From Nitrospinota bacterium (GTDB lineage: Bacteria; Nitrospinota_A; UBA7883; JACRLM01), in assembly GCA_016235255.1 (NCBI GenBank), contig JACRLM010000054.1, positions 1-47,842 on the forward strand: a stretch of DNA of 47,842 nt. Direction: 5' to 3'. A model generated the notes under the pieces. It worked only from the letters and a program-made list of their open reading frames with translations. It had not been told where the DNA came from and searched no databases. This document shows positions 1 to 8,668 of this stretch, one piece after another (the first letter of the stretch is position 1; each line of letters starts with the position of its first letter). A program made the translations under genes and the position numbers.

Positions 1-49
1 AATCCATTCTTCCCTTGCCAGTTTTCCCGTTACCGTTTACTCTTTTCAT
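1..49 (-). CDS. Start of an unidentified gene, cut by the window edge
   Basis: Only the first 16 codons are visible, reading leftward out of the window (MKRVNGNGKTGKGRMD). The case for a real gene is the ribosome binding site: AAGGAGGTCAC lies directly before the ATG on the minus strand (positions 60-50), a near-complete anti-Shine-Dalgarno match at short spacing. The start is basic and rich in Gly, Lys and Arg. It lies downstream of, and on the same strand as, the two AT-rich genes at 103-965, so it may belong to the same transcript. The product cannot be identified from this fragment. Confidence 0.45.
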   Translation of the reverse strand, partial: MKRVNGNGKTGKGRMD

Positions 50-102
50 GTGACCTCCTTGCTTTCCGTTGTTTTCGTTCAAAAACATGGTAGCAGGTGA
101 GG

Positions 103-402
103 TCATACCTTCGTTTCAACTAAGTTTAGGACACTTTCATTTTTAAAAACAGATTTTATAAAGTCATATGTATCCTCAAATTCCCATATATTTCTCATTG
201 ATGTAGCAACATAAACATCAAGATAATCCCATGTTAAGTATTTGATTGTGTTTCGAATAGCCCTCTCTCGTTGCTTGATTATATTTAGACTAAGGCTATT
301 TAATTGCATTGCCAGCGGCAAAAGTTCATGTAATTTAGCTTTTAGTTGGGATTGCGATTGAGAGATAGTTTGAAGAAGTGCGTTTTTATCTGAATCATAC
401 AT
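103..402 (-). CDS. Hypothetical protein, probably the C-terminal part of a frameshifted gene
   Basis: This 99-residue frame starts with ATG inside the end of the gene at 342-965 and has no visible Shine-Dalgarno sequence. Its start sits on an A5 run (CATCAAAAATG on the minus strand). Backing up one base there would join residue 188 of the upstream frame to this one and give a single 287-residue protein. The content is AT-rich, with many Lys, Asn and Ile, unlike the GC-rich core genes. I recognise no family. It may be a separate overlapping gene, a decayed gene, a sequencing indel in the A run, or a product of -1 slippage; the lack of a ribosome binding site favours one interrupted gene. Confidence 0.45.
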   Translation of the reverse strand: MYDSDKNALLQTISQSQSQLKAKLHELLPLAMQLNSLSLNIIKQRERAIRNTIKYLTWDYLDVYVATSMRNIWEFEDTYDFIKSVFKNESVLNLVETKV

Positions 403-965
403 TTTTGATGAAAGATATCCGGTGAGCCAGTGTAATTTCTGGCAATCTCGTCTTTTGTATCATAAAGAGGCGTAAGTGGTGGTTGCCTTTTATAAAGTTT
501 TTCAAGTTCTTTTTTTGAAATACGATTCCATGGTTCAAGGTATTTCACGAAACACGCTTCGCTTTTTTCCGTGCTTAGTTTTCTGAAAGCAAAGCGAAAA
601 TTTCCCAAAAGAAGAAGCGCATAAACACGAAATTTCTTAATCCCATTTTTGATTTGTGAAAATCTAAGAGTATCTTGATTGCTGCCATCAGATAAAAAGA
701 AAAAATTAAAAAAAGGTTTTTCGACCCTGTCTTGGTTGAAAAGAAGAAGAAGCTCATTAAATTCTTCGTAGCATAATTTGATATTGTCTGGCCTATGTTT
801 ATTGACCCGAATCAGAAAAGACTCGACCGCCTTTTGAGCTGCCGAGCATAACTTGCTAATGACAATTTTTTGGCCTGTGAGTAAGCCGAGGAGGGCCGAA
901 AGTTGATTGATATTATTTTCTGGTACAAGCGGATCAACTTCTTCATCCTGGTTGGATGTAATCAT
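342..965 (-). CDS. Hypothetical protein, AT-rich, possible accessory gene
   Basis: A 207-residue frame starting ATG at 965, with AAGGA seven bases upstream and a good sigma-70 promoter at 994-1021. The first half is mainly helical and Leu-rich (NQLSALLGLLTGQKIVIS). A central part is Phe/Lys-rich, and there is a Trp/Pro segment near residue 145 (KYLEPWNRIS). The last 19 residues follow the A5 run at 402-406 and look unnatural (FFKLSLNRNPN), which suggests the true C-terminus is the frame at 103-402. Base composition is much lower in GC than everything from 1.2 kb onward, so horizontal acquisition is likely. No family is recognised, and no catalytic motif is seen. Confidence 0.55.
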   Translation of the reverse strand: MITSNQDEEVDPLVPENNINQLSALLGLLTGQKIVISKLCSAAQKAVESFLIRVNKHRPDNIKLCYEEFNELLLLFNQDRVEKPFFNFFFLSDGSNQDTLRFSQIKNGIKKFRVYALLLLGNFRFAFRKLSTEKSEACFVKYLEPWNRISKKELEKLYKRQPPLTPLYDTKDEIARNYTGSPDIFHQKCMIQIKTHFFKLSLNRNPN

Positions 966-993
966 AATTCCATCCTTATGACTAATTAATGGA

Positions 994-1021
994 ATTATAC
1001 ATATAAAATATTCAATATCAA
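994..1021 (-). promoter_or_regulatory. Sigma-70 type promoter for the AT-rich gene
   Basis: On the minus strand, TTGATA (1021-1016), a 16-base spacer and TATAAT (999-994) match the -35 and -10 consensus closely. The predicted start of transcription is about 22 bases before the ATG at 965, enough for the AAGGA ribosome binding site. Confidence 0.55.
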
Positions 1022-1188
1022 TTGAAAACTTGAAAAGGCAAGGTGATATTTTGTGCTAAGTATTGCAAGAAAGCCAGGTGGATTGAGTTTTACGAGCTTT
1101 TTTAAACTTAAACTTTAGTTGAGCGAATTTAGTAGGGGGCAATAAAGTATTTATTGGAATAATGAGGATAATATTAATATATATCACC

Positions 1189-1668
1189 TCACGCCATATT
1201 CTCTATCCGTTCCGTGGGGGAGAGTATCTCCGTGAGGCGTATTCCGAATTTTTCGTTCACCACCACCACTTCGCCTTTGGCGATAGGTTTGTCGTTCACC
1301 ATCACGTCCAGCGATTCGCCGACGAGCTTTGTCAATTCGATGACTGATCCCTGGCCAAGCTGCAGAAGGTCGTTTATCAGCATTTTATTGCGCCCCAGCT
1401 CCACGGTGATCTGGAGGGGGATGTCCAATATCCTGTCCATCTCTCCCGGGGTGGCCACGCGCCCGGCGGGGGCGTGTTTCACGGCGACTGCTGGCGCTTC
1501 CTCTTCTTCAACGGCGGCCGGTGCGTGGGCTGGCGCGGCGGCGGCGGCTTCAGCGGGCTTTCCGCCCGTAGCGGCGGCGCGCAACATCTCCTTTTGTTTG
1601 GCCAGGTCTTCAGTGGCCGCCGCCCAAAGGTCTTCCTCGTTTTCGGCGTTAAGCTCGGCGTCGCCCAT
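1189..1668 (-). CDS. fliN: Flagellar motor switch protein FliN
   Basis: FliN forms the lower C-ring of the flagellar switch with FliM and FliG, on the cytoplasmic face of the basal body. The C-terminal 80 or so residues are a classic SpoA domain: ILDIPLQITVELGRNKMLIN, then the GSVIELTKLVGESLDVMVND block and KGEVVVVNEKFGIRLTEIL. The first 80 residues are an acidic, then Ala/Pro-rich linker, longer than in the shortest FliN proteins but normal for many phyla. AGAGGA seven bases before the ATG supports the start. It is the last gene of fliL-fliM-fliN, 17 bases after fliM. No strong terminator is visible between it and the AT-rich region to its left. Confidence 0.95.
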   Translation of the reverse strand: MGDAELNAENEEDLWAAATEDLAKQKEMLRAAATGGKPAEAAAAAPAHAPAAVEEEEAPAVAVKHAPAGRVATPGEMDRILDIPLQITVELGRNKMLINDLLQLGQGSVIELTKLVGESLDVMVNDKPIAKGEVVVVNEKFGIRLTEILSPTERIENMA

Positions 1669-1685
1669 TTTTATTCCTCTTCAAG

Positions 1686-2699
1686 TCACCCCTCCATATT
1701 GGCCAGGTCCGGCTTCTTGGCCCCAAGCCTCGGCAATGTTTTGCTCACCTTCACCGCCCGGTTGGCCTTCACCGCGCCGGGATACCCCTTGTATTTGGGT
1801 ATGCCTTCCACCTTTATTAATATTTCAGCGTCCACGTCGTTGTCCAGTGTAATCACGTCGCCGGGTTTGAGACTCAAAAAATCCTGGCTGGGGATGGTGG
1901 CCTTTCCAAGCTCCGCAACCACCTCCACATACGCCGCCGAAAGCCTGTCGCGCAACCTGCGTATCCACGCCGTGTCCACTTCCAACTGGTCGCTCTGAAA
2001 CCCGGCGCGCAGCTTTCCTATGATCGGCTCTATGGTGGAATACGGCAGGCACACGGTCATTGTGCCGTTTATCTGGTCCAGCTCCGCCTCGAACATTATC
2101 ACCACCACCACGTCGGTGGGGGGGACGATGGCGGCGAACTGCGGGTTCACCTCCGAGCGCACGAAGCTCATTTTCACGTTGTGCACCGGCTTCCAGGCAG
2201 CCTCCAGGTCCGTCAGGACCATGAGCACCACTTTTTTTATCATGCGCTGTTCGATGGTGGTGAAGTCCCGCCCCTCGATTTTCATCTTCGCCTCGCCGGC
2301 TCCGCCGAAAAACGTGTCCACCAGCGCGAACACAAGCTTGCTTTCCACCACCAGCAGCGCAAAACCGCGCAACGGCTCTATCTTGAAAATGTGAAGCGAC
2401 GCGGGGACCGGGAGCGATTTTATGAACTCGCCGAACTTCACCGTGTCCGTGGAGACCGCGGAAATGTCCAGCGCCTTGCGAAGCGCCGCGGAAAGGGAGT
2501 TGCGGAAAAGGCGTGAAAAACGCTGGTTGATGATGTCCAGTGTCGGCATCCTGCCGCGGATGATCCGCTCCTGGCTGGTCAGGTCATAGGGGACTATTCC
2601 GGAATCGTCGGCGACGTACTCGACTTCCGTCTCGATCTCGCCGTCGGTGACGCCGCGCAAAAGCGCGTCAACTTCTTCCTGGGATAAAACCTGGCTCAT
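1686..2699 (-). CDS. fliM: Flagellar motor switch protein FliM
   Basis: FliM links FliG to FliN in the C-ring and receives phosphorylated CheY, which switches rotation direction. The extreme N-terminus holds the CheY-binding EIDALL-type motif (LSQEEVDALLRGV, residues 5-17). The middle domain, roughly residues 40-230, contains the hallmark RGRMPTLDIINQRFSRLFR stretch and an FFGG turn. The C-terminal SpoA domain is at about residues 250-325 (LGKATIPSQDFLSLKPGDVI). At 337 residues it has the usual length. It lies between fliL (37 bases upstream) and fliN. It is probably expressed from the sigma-54 promoter before fliL. The Shine-Dalgarno match is weak, which may mean coupling to fliL translation. 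Confidence 0.97.
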   Translation of the reverse strand: MSQVLSQEEVDALLRGVTDGEIETEVEYVADDSGIVPYDLTSQERIIRGRMPTLDIINQRFSRLFRNSLSAALRKALDISAVSTDTVKFGEFIKSLPVPASLHIFKIEPLRGFALLVVESKLVFALVDTFFGGAGEAKMKIEGRDFTTIEQRMIKKVVLMVLTDLEAAWKPVHNVKMSFVRSEVNPQFAAIVPPTDVVVVIMFEAELDQINGTMTVCLPYSTIEPIIGKLRAGFQSDQLEVDTAWIRRLRDRLSAAYVEVVAELGKATIPSQDFLSLKPGDVITLDNDVDAEILIKVEGIPKYKGYPGAVKANRAVKVSKTLPRLGAKKPDLANMEG

Positions 2700-2736
2700 T
2701 TAGGCGGTCACCGGCATTTTGGTCTTTTCAATCAAA

Positions 2737-3231
2737 TTATTGTACCACGAACTCCACGAAAAAAATCTCCTGCGCCACGCCGGTGGAGATGAGGGAATTC
2801 ACCCTTTTCGTAAGCTCCATTTTCAGCTCATATTTACCTTCGACCGACAGGATGTCCTCCGGGGCCTTGCTTGAAAGGACGGTGATGATCGCATCCTTTA
2901 TCTGCGGCATCCTGTTGGCAATCTCTTCCTTGGCCTTCGCGGAAGAGACCTGCATCACCATCACGATCTTAAGGTACCTTCCCCCCTCCCCGCTAAGGTT
3001 GACGATGAAAGGCGGCAGTTCCACGCTTTCGCCAACTCCCCCTTTTTCCCCGCCTTTTTCACCATGTTCACCTGCGGTGGCTCCACCCCCCTCGCCTGCG
3101 GGAGCTTCCTTTTTGGAAAGCAGGAAAAACGCGGCGCCCCCTCCTACTGCCAGGAGCAGGACCACCACGGCGATGATTATTATCAACAGCTTGCTTTTGC
3201 CTTTTTCCGGCGCAGCCGCTTCTTCGGCCAT
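2737..3231 (-). CDS. fliL: Flagellar basal body-associated protein FliL
   Basis: FliL is a single-pass inner-membrane protein that surrounds the stator units and supports torque. The sequence shows a Lys-rich cytoplasmic tip, one membrane span (residues about 14-36, IIIIAVVVLLLAVGGGAAFF), a Gly/Glu/Lys-rich flexible linker (about 40-68), and the periplasmic FliL domain (ELPPFIVNLSGEGGRYLKIV, ending EIFFVEFVVQ). GGAGGG eight bases before the ATG supports the start. It heads fliL-fliM-fliN, and a sigma-54 promoter lies about 80 bases upstream at 3322-3337. The length of 164 residues is typical. Confidence 0.95.
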   Translation of the reverse strand: MAEEAAAPEKGKSKLLIIIIAVVVLLLAVGGGAAFFLLSKKEAPAGEGGGATAGEHGEKGGEKGGVGESVELPPFIVNLSGEGGRYLKIVMVMQVSSAKAKEEIANRMPQIKDAIITVLSSKAPEDILSVEGKYELKMELTKRVNSLISTGVAQEIFFVEFVVQ

Positions 3232-3321
3232 TTTAAAAGCCCTCCAACGTTTTAGCCATGTTCACAATTTACGCGCGGACCGGATTCCGTACGCGGACGG
3301 TCCTCGTTATAGTTAAAGACA

Positions 3322-3337
3322 GGCAATATTGATGCCA
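3322..3337 (-). promoter_or_regulatory. Sigma-54 (RpoN) promoter for fliLMN
   Basis: On the minus strand the sequence TGGCATCAATATTGCC has GG and GC exactly 10 bases apart, with TGGCA and TTGC both conserved, as expected for a -24/-12 RpoN promoter. Transcription would start near 3311, leaving a leader of about 80 bases before fliL. Sigma-54 control of flagellar basal-body operons is common in Gram-negative bacteria. No activator site was identified. Confidence 0.65.
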
Positions 3338-3680
3338 TCTTGCAAAAGCCGCAAAAAGCGTCAACTCCATGACGGAGCCGCCGGAAAATGTCCCCCCATA
3401 ACGGCCAGCGCATATTATAAACCACGCAAAGGCGGATGTTTGGACATGTTACAAATAATCATCATATTTTTGACCGGGCCAAAGTTTGAATAAGCTTATA
3501 AAATGAAGGCGATAATCCGCGCAATCCAGGCAATTGACTGGACACCCTTTGTTTGAATGGCATATACTTTTTCAACGGTGGAACCAAGGTCGGTGGGGGG
3601 ATGGAAATCCAAATAAATCATAGCGCCCCGGCCATATTATTTTCATTTCTTTCGTTTGGATCACGCGGAATCAACACCTG
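3338..3680. other. Intergenic region between fliL and the PEGA kinase gene
   Basis: About 340 bases without a gene. It should hold the upstream activator sites of the sigma-54 fliLMN promoter and the promoter of the kinase at 3681, but I could not find a convincing -35/-10 pair with normal spacing. Candidate elements such as TTGACC near 3470 and TATACT near 3565 are badly spaced. The part from 3420 to 3580 is noticeably more AT-rich than the flanking genes. No hairpin with a T run is seen. Confidence 0.4.
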
Positions 3681-5390
3681 ATGAAGGCTGAAATCAAGAA
3701 GCTTGGCCGGTATGAAATCATGGACGAGCTGGGCAGGGGCGGAATGGGGATTGTCCTCAAAGGTAGAGATCCACAGATAGACCGCATGCTGGCCCTGAAG
3801 ATCGTCAAGATTGAAGAGGCCGATTCCATGGGCGCCAAGGAGCTGCTTGAACGTTTCTATATAGAGGCGAAGGCCGCCGGCAAGCTCAACCACACGAACA
3901 TCGTCACCATCTATGACGTGGGGGAGGACGAAGGCAAAAAATTCATCGCCATGGAATTTATCGAGGGGAAGGACCTTTCCGCGCTGATTTCGACGGAAGG
4001 GGCCATCCCTTTGCCCAGGGCGGCGAGAATCATATCCCAGATAGCCGACGGGCTGGCATACGCCCACGAACGCGGCATAGTCCACCGGGACATCAAGCCG
4101 GGCAACATCCTTCTCACCGGGAATGACCATGTGAAGATAACGGACTTCGGGCTTGCCCGGCTTCAGTCGGCAGGGTCTGTCACCCAGACGGGGCACGCGG
4201 TCGGCTCGCCATCCTATATGTCTCCGGAGCAGGTGCAGGGGCACATGGTGGACGGCCGGTCGGACATGTTCAGCCTGGGGGTGCTGTTTTACGAGGCAGT
4301 CACCGGGAAAAGGCCGTTTGAGGGGGAATCGCTGACCACGGTGATATTCAAGATAATAAAGGACAAGCCGGCCCAGCCCAGCGCCGTGAACAAGAGCCTG
4401 CCCGAGTCGGTGGACAAGATAATCGGCAAGATGATGGCCAAAAATCCGGACGACAGGTATCCCACATGCCGCGATGTGGCCAGAGATCTGCAACAGTACA
4501 TAAACCAGACCCAGTCGGTCTTTCCCCTCACCTCGTCGGACACGATGCAGACGGTGGACTTCAACAAAGGTGAGATATTGGTGGAGATCGAGTCCGGCTC
4601 TTCATCGGCCCACAAGCATATTCCGGAAAAGAAATTCCCGGTGAAGGCCGCGGCGCTGTTTGGAGGCGTGGCGTTGCTGATGGCGGCGGCGGTAATTTTT
4701 GTGGGGGGAGGCCAGAAGGAGCGGGCGGTTACTGAAAAAGTGGAGGCTCCCGCCGTGGCGCCCAAAACAGCGGAAGCGCCCCCAGCCCCCGCGGCCGATT
4801 TGAAAGCGCCGCCTGCCGAGCCTGAAAATGTTGAGAAGAAAGAAAAGACCCCCGCCAAACCAGCTTTGCCGGAAAAAAAGGCGGAGGTGAAGACAGCGTC
4901 GGCGCCTGTGAAAGCGGCCCCGTTGAAGACCGGGTCGGTGAACGTCACTTCGATTCCGTGGTCCAACATATACCTCAACGGCAAGGATATGGGGACGACG
5001 CCGAAGACATTGAAGAGTGTCCCCGAAGGGAAGGCCGAAATCAAGCTTGTCAATCCCGGATACAGGCGGCACTCCGGCTATGTGATGGTGAGAAGGGACG
5101 AAACTGTGGAGTTCTCCCACACGTTCACGGACGCAGAGGAGGTTGCGGGAGGCGGCGAGCGGAATTCAAAAGAAGCGGCCGAAGAGGCTGGTGTGGGGAC
5201 TTTAAAAGTGCATTCCACTCCGGCGGGCATGGTGTTCATAGACGGCAAGCTTTATGGCGAAACACCGGTGACCGTGAACGACATACCTTCAGGACAGCAC
5301 AACATGGTGCTCAAAAGGCCGGGCATGCAGGACTATAAGAGGAAGATCAACGTGACGCCGGGGATCACCACGAGCATAGCCGTTGAGTGA
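3681..5390 (+). CDS. Membrane-bound Ser/Thr protein kinase with two C-terminal PEGA domains
   Basis: This is a Hanks-type kinase of the PknB class. Residues 11-270 form the kinase: Gly loop ELGRGGMGIVLKG (16-28), catalytic Lys40, HRDIKPGN (135-142), DFG (155-157) and the activation-segment SPEQ. All key residues are present, so it should be active. A membrane span follows at about 315-340 (AAALFGGVALLMAAAVIFVG), then a Pro/Ala/Lys-rich linker of about 75 residues. Two PEGA domains close the protein (about 418-480 and 502-568), each with the pattern of an inner beta-strand, a GK.-.G.TP turn and an EGKAEIKL/SGQHNMVL strand. PEGA domains are predicted outside the cytoplasm, where they may sense surface-layer or wall ligands. 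It overlaps the next gene by 4 bases, so the pair is probably translationally coupled. The Shine-Dalgarno match is weak, so the start is moderately sure. Confidence 0.9.
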   Translation: MKAEIKKLGRYEIMDELGRGGMGIVLKGRDPQIDRMLALKIVKIEEADSMGAKELLERFYIEAKAAGKLNHTNIVTIYDVGEDEGKKFIAMEFIEGKDLSALISTEGAIPLPRAARIISQIADGLAYAHERGIVHRDIKPGNILLTGNDHVKITDFGLARLQSAGSVTQTGHAVGSPSYMSPEQVQGHMVDGRSDMFSLGVLFYEAVTGKRPFEGESLTTVIFKIIKDKPAQPSAVNKSLPESVDKIIGKMMAKNPDDRYPTCRDVARDLQQYINQTQSVFPLTSSDTMQTVDFNKGEILVEIESGSSSAHKHIPEKKFPVKAAALFGGVALLMAAAVIFVGGGQKERAVTEKVEAPAVAPKTAEAPPAPAADLKAPPAEPENVEKKEKTPAKPALPEKKAEVKTASAPVKAAPLKTGSVNVTSIPWSNIYLNGKDMGTTPKTLKSVPEGKAEIKLVNPGYRRHSGYVMVRRDETVEFSHTFTDAEEVAGGGERNSKEAAEEAGVGTLKVHSTPAGMVFIDGKLYGETPVTVNDIPSGQHNMVLKRPGMQDYKRKINVTPGITTSIAVE

Positions 5391-8300
5391 TGCGCACTAT
5401 AGCAATGAAGAGATTTGACGCGATGAAAATCAAGGCTTTGATGATGGTGCTGGCGATTGCCGCGCTCCTGTGCGTCAATTCATCCGCCGAGGCTCCGCCA
5501 GATCCGCTCGGCCCGGCCGAGACTTTGTATCACAAGGGCAAGTTCTCAGACTCCGTGGCCGCCGCGAAAGAGGTTTTGGAAAAGCTCGAAGACGGCAAGG
5601 CCAAAGCGAAGGCCCATGTGCTCATCGGCGTGGCCAGCCACGCGCAGGGGCTGACGGACCAGGGGGAGGAGGAGTTCCACCAGGCGGTGCAGCTGGATCC
5701 TTCGCTTAAACTTTCCACCAAAAAATACCCTCCGACAGTGATCAGGCTTTATAACCAGGCGCGGGCGCGCTATCTGGGGGCGGTGGCGGTGCAGACATCG
5801 CCGGGAGACGCGGAGATATATATAGACGGCAAGCTTGTTGGGCTCACGCCTGTGGTGGTGGAAGACCTGCTGGTGGGCAAGCACAAGATCAGGATCGTCA
5901 AGTCCGGCCAAAGAACGGAGGAGCGGGAGATCGATGTGCGCGAGTCGGAGAGGAGCGAATTCTACCTGGAGCTTTCCACCCGCGACGAGATGCCCCCGGT
6001 GATAGAAAGCCAGCGGCCGGATTCATGGCTGGAGGAGAAGTCCCTGCGTATTAAGGCCACCGTGACGGACAACATCGGCGTGGGGGAGGTGAAGCTTTTC
6101 TTCAGGGTGGCAGGCGGGACTCAGTATGAGTCCGTCCAGATGGAACAGACACAGAAAAACGTTTTCGAGGGGGCGGTCCCTGCGGAAAAAGTGACCCGGG
6201 ACGGCGTCCAATACTATATCTCCGCATATGACAATGGAGGCAACGAGGCGCACGAGGGGAAGCCCGAATCGCCTCTGGAGGTGCGGGTGATGGCGGTGGA
6301 CAAGGAACCGCCGAGGATATTCCACACACCGGTGCTGGCTTCGTCGGACGCGTCAAAACTATTTATCCGCGCCAACGTCAAGGACAACAAGGCGCTTTCC
6401 ACCGTCCGGCTTTTCTACAAGCGCGGAGCGGACGCAACTTTCATCCAGGAGCCGATGAAAGACACCACCGGGGCGGGAGATTATGAAAGCCTGGTCCCGG
6501 AGGTCTTCATGGCGGCCAGGAAGATCAGCTATTACATAGAGGCGGCGGACGAGGCGGGCAACGTGCAGTATTCCGGCAGGGGGGACGCACCGCACACCAT
6601 CGCCGTGTACAAGGTCCTCCCGTTTATTGACGGATACATAGTCGAGCGCAAGAAAGAGGGGGCGGACTCCACCAGGACCGTCACCGTCAATGTCGGCACG
6701 CTCAAGGGGTTCGACAAGGACAGGACATTCACCGTGTTCTCCGCCGATGAAAGGGTCACCGACCCGCAGAGCGGCATGGTGCTTTCCATCAACCAGAAAG
6801 TCACCGGCAAGGTGAAGATCACCATACCCGGCCCAGCGTCGTCGCAGGCGAAGATCACCACCGAGGCCGAGAGGAACGCGGTAAAGCCGGGCGACATGAT
6901 CCGGTTCCGCCCGTCGGCGCCGGCGGGAGTGGGGGGGTATTCGAAAAAATACCGCGAGATCACCGTCACATGGAGCATGAACCCGGAGCCGGAGGTTTCA
7001 GGTTATGTCGTGTACCGTTCGGACAAGCCGGAAGGGCCGTTCGAGGAGTTCAAGAAGGTTTACCGGCGCGACAACGTGGAGGCGCAGGACAGAGGGGGCA
7101 AGACAAGGCTCGCCGACGGGCAGAAGTACTATTACAGGGTCGTGGCCGTCAATGAGGATAACGAGAAGTCCGAGCCGTCGGAAATCGGATTCGTGACCGC
7201 CAAGGGGGGGCCCAATCCACCAACGCAGGTGTCCGCCGCGCCCGGCCTTGTGCGCGAGATACCGCTTGCCTGGCAGAAGAGCGACGATGAGGAGACGGTG
7301 GGATACAAAATCCAGCGCGCCACCGAGGAGGCGGGGAAGTATGAGCCGATAGCCGACCTTGGCAACGGCGTCACAAGCTATTCGGACAAGCCCCGGGAGC
7401 GCGGCAAGCATGTTTTGGAAGACGGGAAAACATATTGGTACAAAATCGTTTCCTATAACAGGGACGGCAAATTCGGCAACGCCACGGAAGCCATTTCCGC
7501 CGCTTCCCGGCAAAAGCCCAAGGCCCCGTCCGGTTTGACGGTCACCTCCGCGGGTGTCCGCTCGGTCTCCATGTCCTGGGACATGCATCAGGATCCGGAC
7601 ATTGCGGCATACCGGGTTTACCGGAACACTAGCGGCGACGGCGTGTTTGGCATGGTAAAGGAAGTGAGCGGCCGGGCGGTCACCGAATACAAGGATCAGG
7701 ATAAAAGCGGCGAAAAGATAAAAGATGGAGTAAGCTATTTTTACCGGCTTACTGCGGTAAATGGCGGCGGGGCCGAGTCGGACTTCACGCAGGCGGTGAA
7801 CGCAATCACACTTGGTCCGCCACCGGCTCCGGCTGGCGTGGGCGCCAAATCGGGCCTTGTGAAAAAGGCGCTGGTGACGTGGACGCCTCTGGCCGAAAGC
7901 GAGGTGGCCGGATATACGGTATGGAGAGGTGAATCGCCATCGGCCATGAACATGATCAAGAAAATAAGCGACCCGAAGGCAGCTTCATATATGGACGCCG
8001 GGGACTGGCTCAAACGGATGAAGGACGGGACTTCATATTACTACGCAGTGCGGTCGTTCAACACCGTGGGAGTGGAGAGCGAAGCGGCGGTGGCGGTGGA
8101 GGCGAAAACAAAGCCCGCCCCGGTGCGGCCGTCCGGGCTTTCCGCCACGCAGGGGGAACCGGGCAGGTCCACATTGAAATGGAGCCCGAATCCGGAGGCG
8201 GACATCGTAAGCTATAAAGTGTTGCGGTCCGCCTCCGCCACAGGATCGTTTGGCGCCATCGGTTCCGTTAAAGAGACATATTACGAGGACACAGGGCTGA

Positions 8301-8668
8301 AAAACGGAATGACTTATTATTACCGCGTGCAGGCGACGGACAAGGACGAGCTTTTAAGCCCGGAGTCGGACACGGTGAGCGTCGCCACAAAACCGGTGCC
8401 GTCCGCGCCCGGGGAACTTTCCGCGGTGGCGGACACGTCTGCGGTGACGCTGACATGGAAAGCGAATCCGGAGCCGGACATTGACCACTACGAGATTTAT
8501 TCGGCCGGATTTTTCGGCAAACAGAAACTTGGCGACAGCCCCCGTCCCTCTTTCATCGCCGACGGGCTCAAGCCCGACACCTCCTACACATTCGTGGTGA
8601 CCGCTGTGGACAAGGCCGGCCTTGTCAGCGACCCATCCGCCCCGGCGATGGTACAGACAAAGAAATGA
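5387..8668 (+). CDS. Large secreted protein: TPR-like, PEGA, Ig-like and six fibronectin type III domains
   Basis: A 1093-residue exported protein. The signal peptide is best read from the Met at 5423 (MKIKALMMVLAIAALLCVNS, then SAEA), although the frame is open from GTG 5387, which overlaps the kinase stop; the true start is uncertain between 5387, 5405 and 5423. After the signal come a helical TPR-like region (about 35-115), a PEGA domain (about 122-190, IYIDGKLVGLTPVVVEDL), two Ig-like modules (about 203-300 and 305-410) with the shared TDNIGVGEVKLFFR / KDNKALSTVRLFYKR strand, and a small beta domain (about 412-510). Six fibronectin III repeats fill 520-1093, each with an NPEPDIxxYxVYRS-type signature. 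Its PEGA domain is close kin to those of the upstream kinase. A role in envelope sensing or surface adhesion is an inference. Confidence 0.85.
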   Translation: MMRTIAMKRFDAMKIKALMMVLAIAALLCVNSSAEAPPDPLGPAETLYHKGKFSDSVAAAKEVLEKLEDGKAKAKAHVLIGVASHAQGLTDQGEEEFHQAVQLDPSLKLSTKKYPPTVIRLYNQARARYLGAVAVQTSPGDAEIYIDGKLVGLTPVVVEDLLVGKHKIRIVKSGQRTEEREIDVRESERSEFYLELSTRDEMPPVIESQRPDSWLEEKSLRIKATVTDNIGVGEVKLFFRVAGGTQYESVQMEQTQKNVFEGAVPAEKVTRDGVQYYISAYDNGGNEAHEGKPESPLEVRVMAVDKEPPRIFHTPVLASSDASKLFIRANVKDNKALSTVRLFYKRGADATFIQEPMKDTTGAGDYESLVPEVFMAARKISYYIEAADEAGNVQYSGRGDAPHTIAVYKVLPFIDGYIVERKKEGADSTRTVTVNVGTLKGFDKDRTFTVFSADERVTDPQSGMVLSINQKVTGKVKITIPGPASSQAKITTEAERNAVKPGDMIRFRPSAPAGVGGYSKKYREITVTWSMNPEPEVSGYVVYRSDKPEGPFEEFKKVYRRDNVEAQDRGGKTRLADGQKYYYRVVAVNEDNEKSEPSEIGFVTAKGGPNPPTQVSAAPGLVREIPLAWQKSDDEETVGYKIQRATEEAGKYEPIADLGNGVTSYSDKPRERGKHVLEDGKTYWYKIVSYNRDGKFGNATEAISAASRQKPKAPSGLTVTSAGVRSVSMSWDMHQDPDIAAYRVYRNTSGDGVFGMVKEVSGRAVTEYKDQDKSGEKIKDGVSYFYRLTAVNGGGAESDFTQAVNAITLGPPPAPAGVGAKSGLVKKALVTWTPLAESEVAGYTVWRGESPSAMNMIKKISDPKAASYMDAGDWLKRMKDGTSYYYAVRSFNTVGVESEAAVAVEAKTKPAPVRPSGLSATQGEPGRSTLKWSPNPEADIVSYKVLRSASATGSFGAIGSVKETYYEDTGLKNGMTYYYRVQATDKDELLSPESDTVSVATKPVPSAPGELSAVADTSAVTLTWKANPEPDIDHYEIYSAGFFGKQKLGDSPRPSFIADGLKPDTSYTFVVTAVDKAGLVSDPSAPAMVQTKK

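Noticed and set aside
1162..1347. Short frame with a HHHH run near the fliN end
   Set aside because: It overlaps the fliN coding strand in antisense and has no ribosome binding site.
3618..4493. A 291-codon open frame on the minus strand across the PEGA kinase gene
   Set aside because: It is antisense to a kinase with all catalytic motifs, its translation is rich in His, Arg and Gly without domain signatures, and long antisense frames are expected in GC-rich genes.
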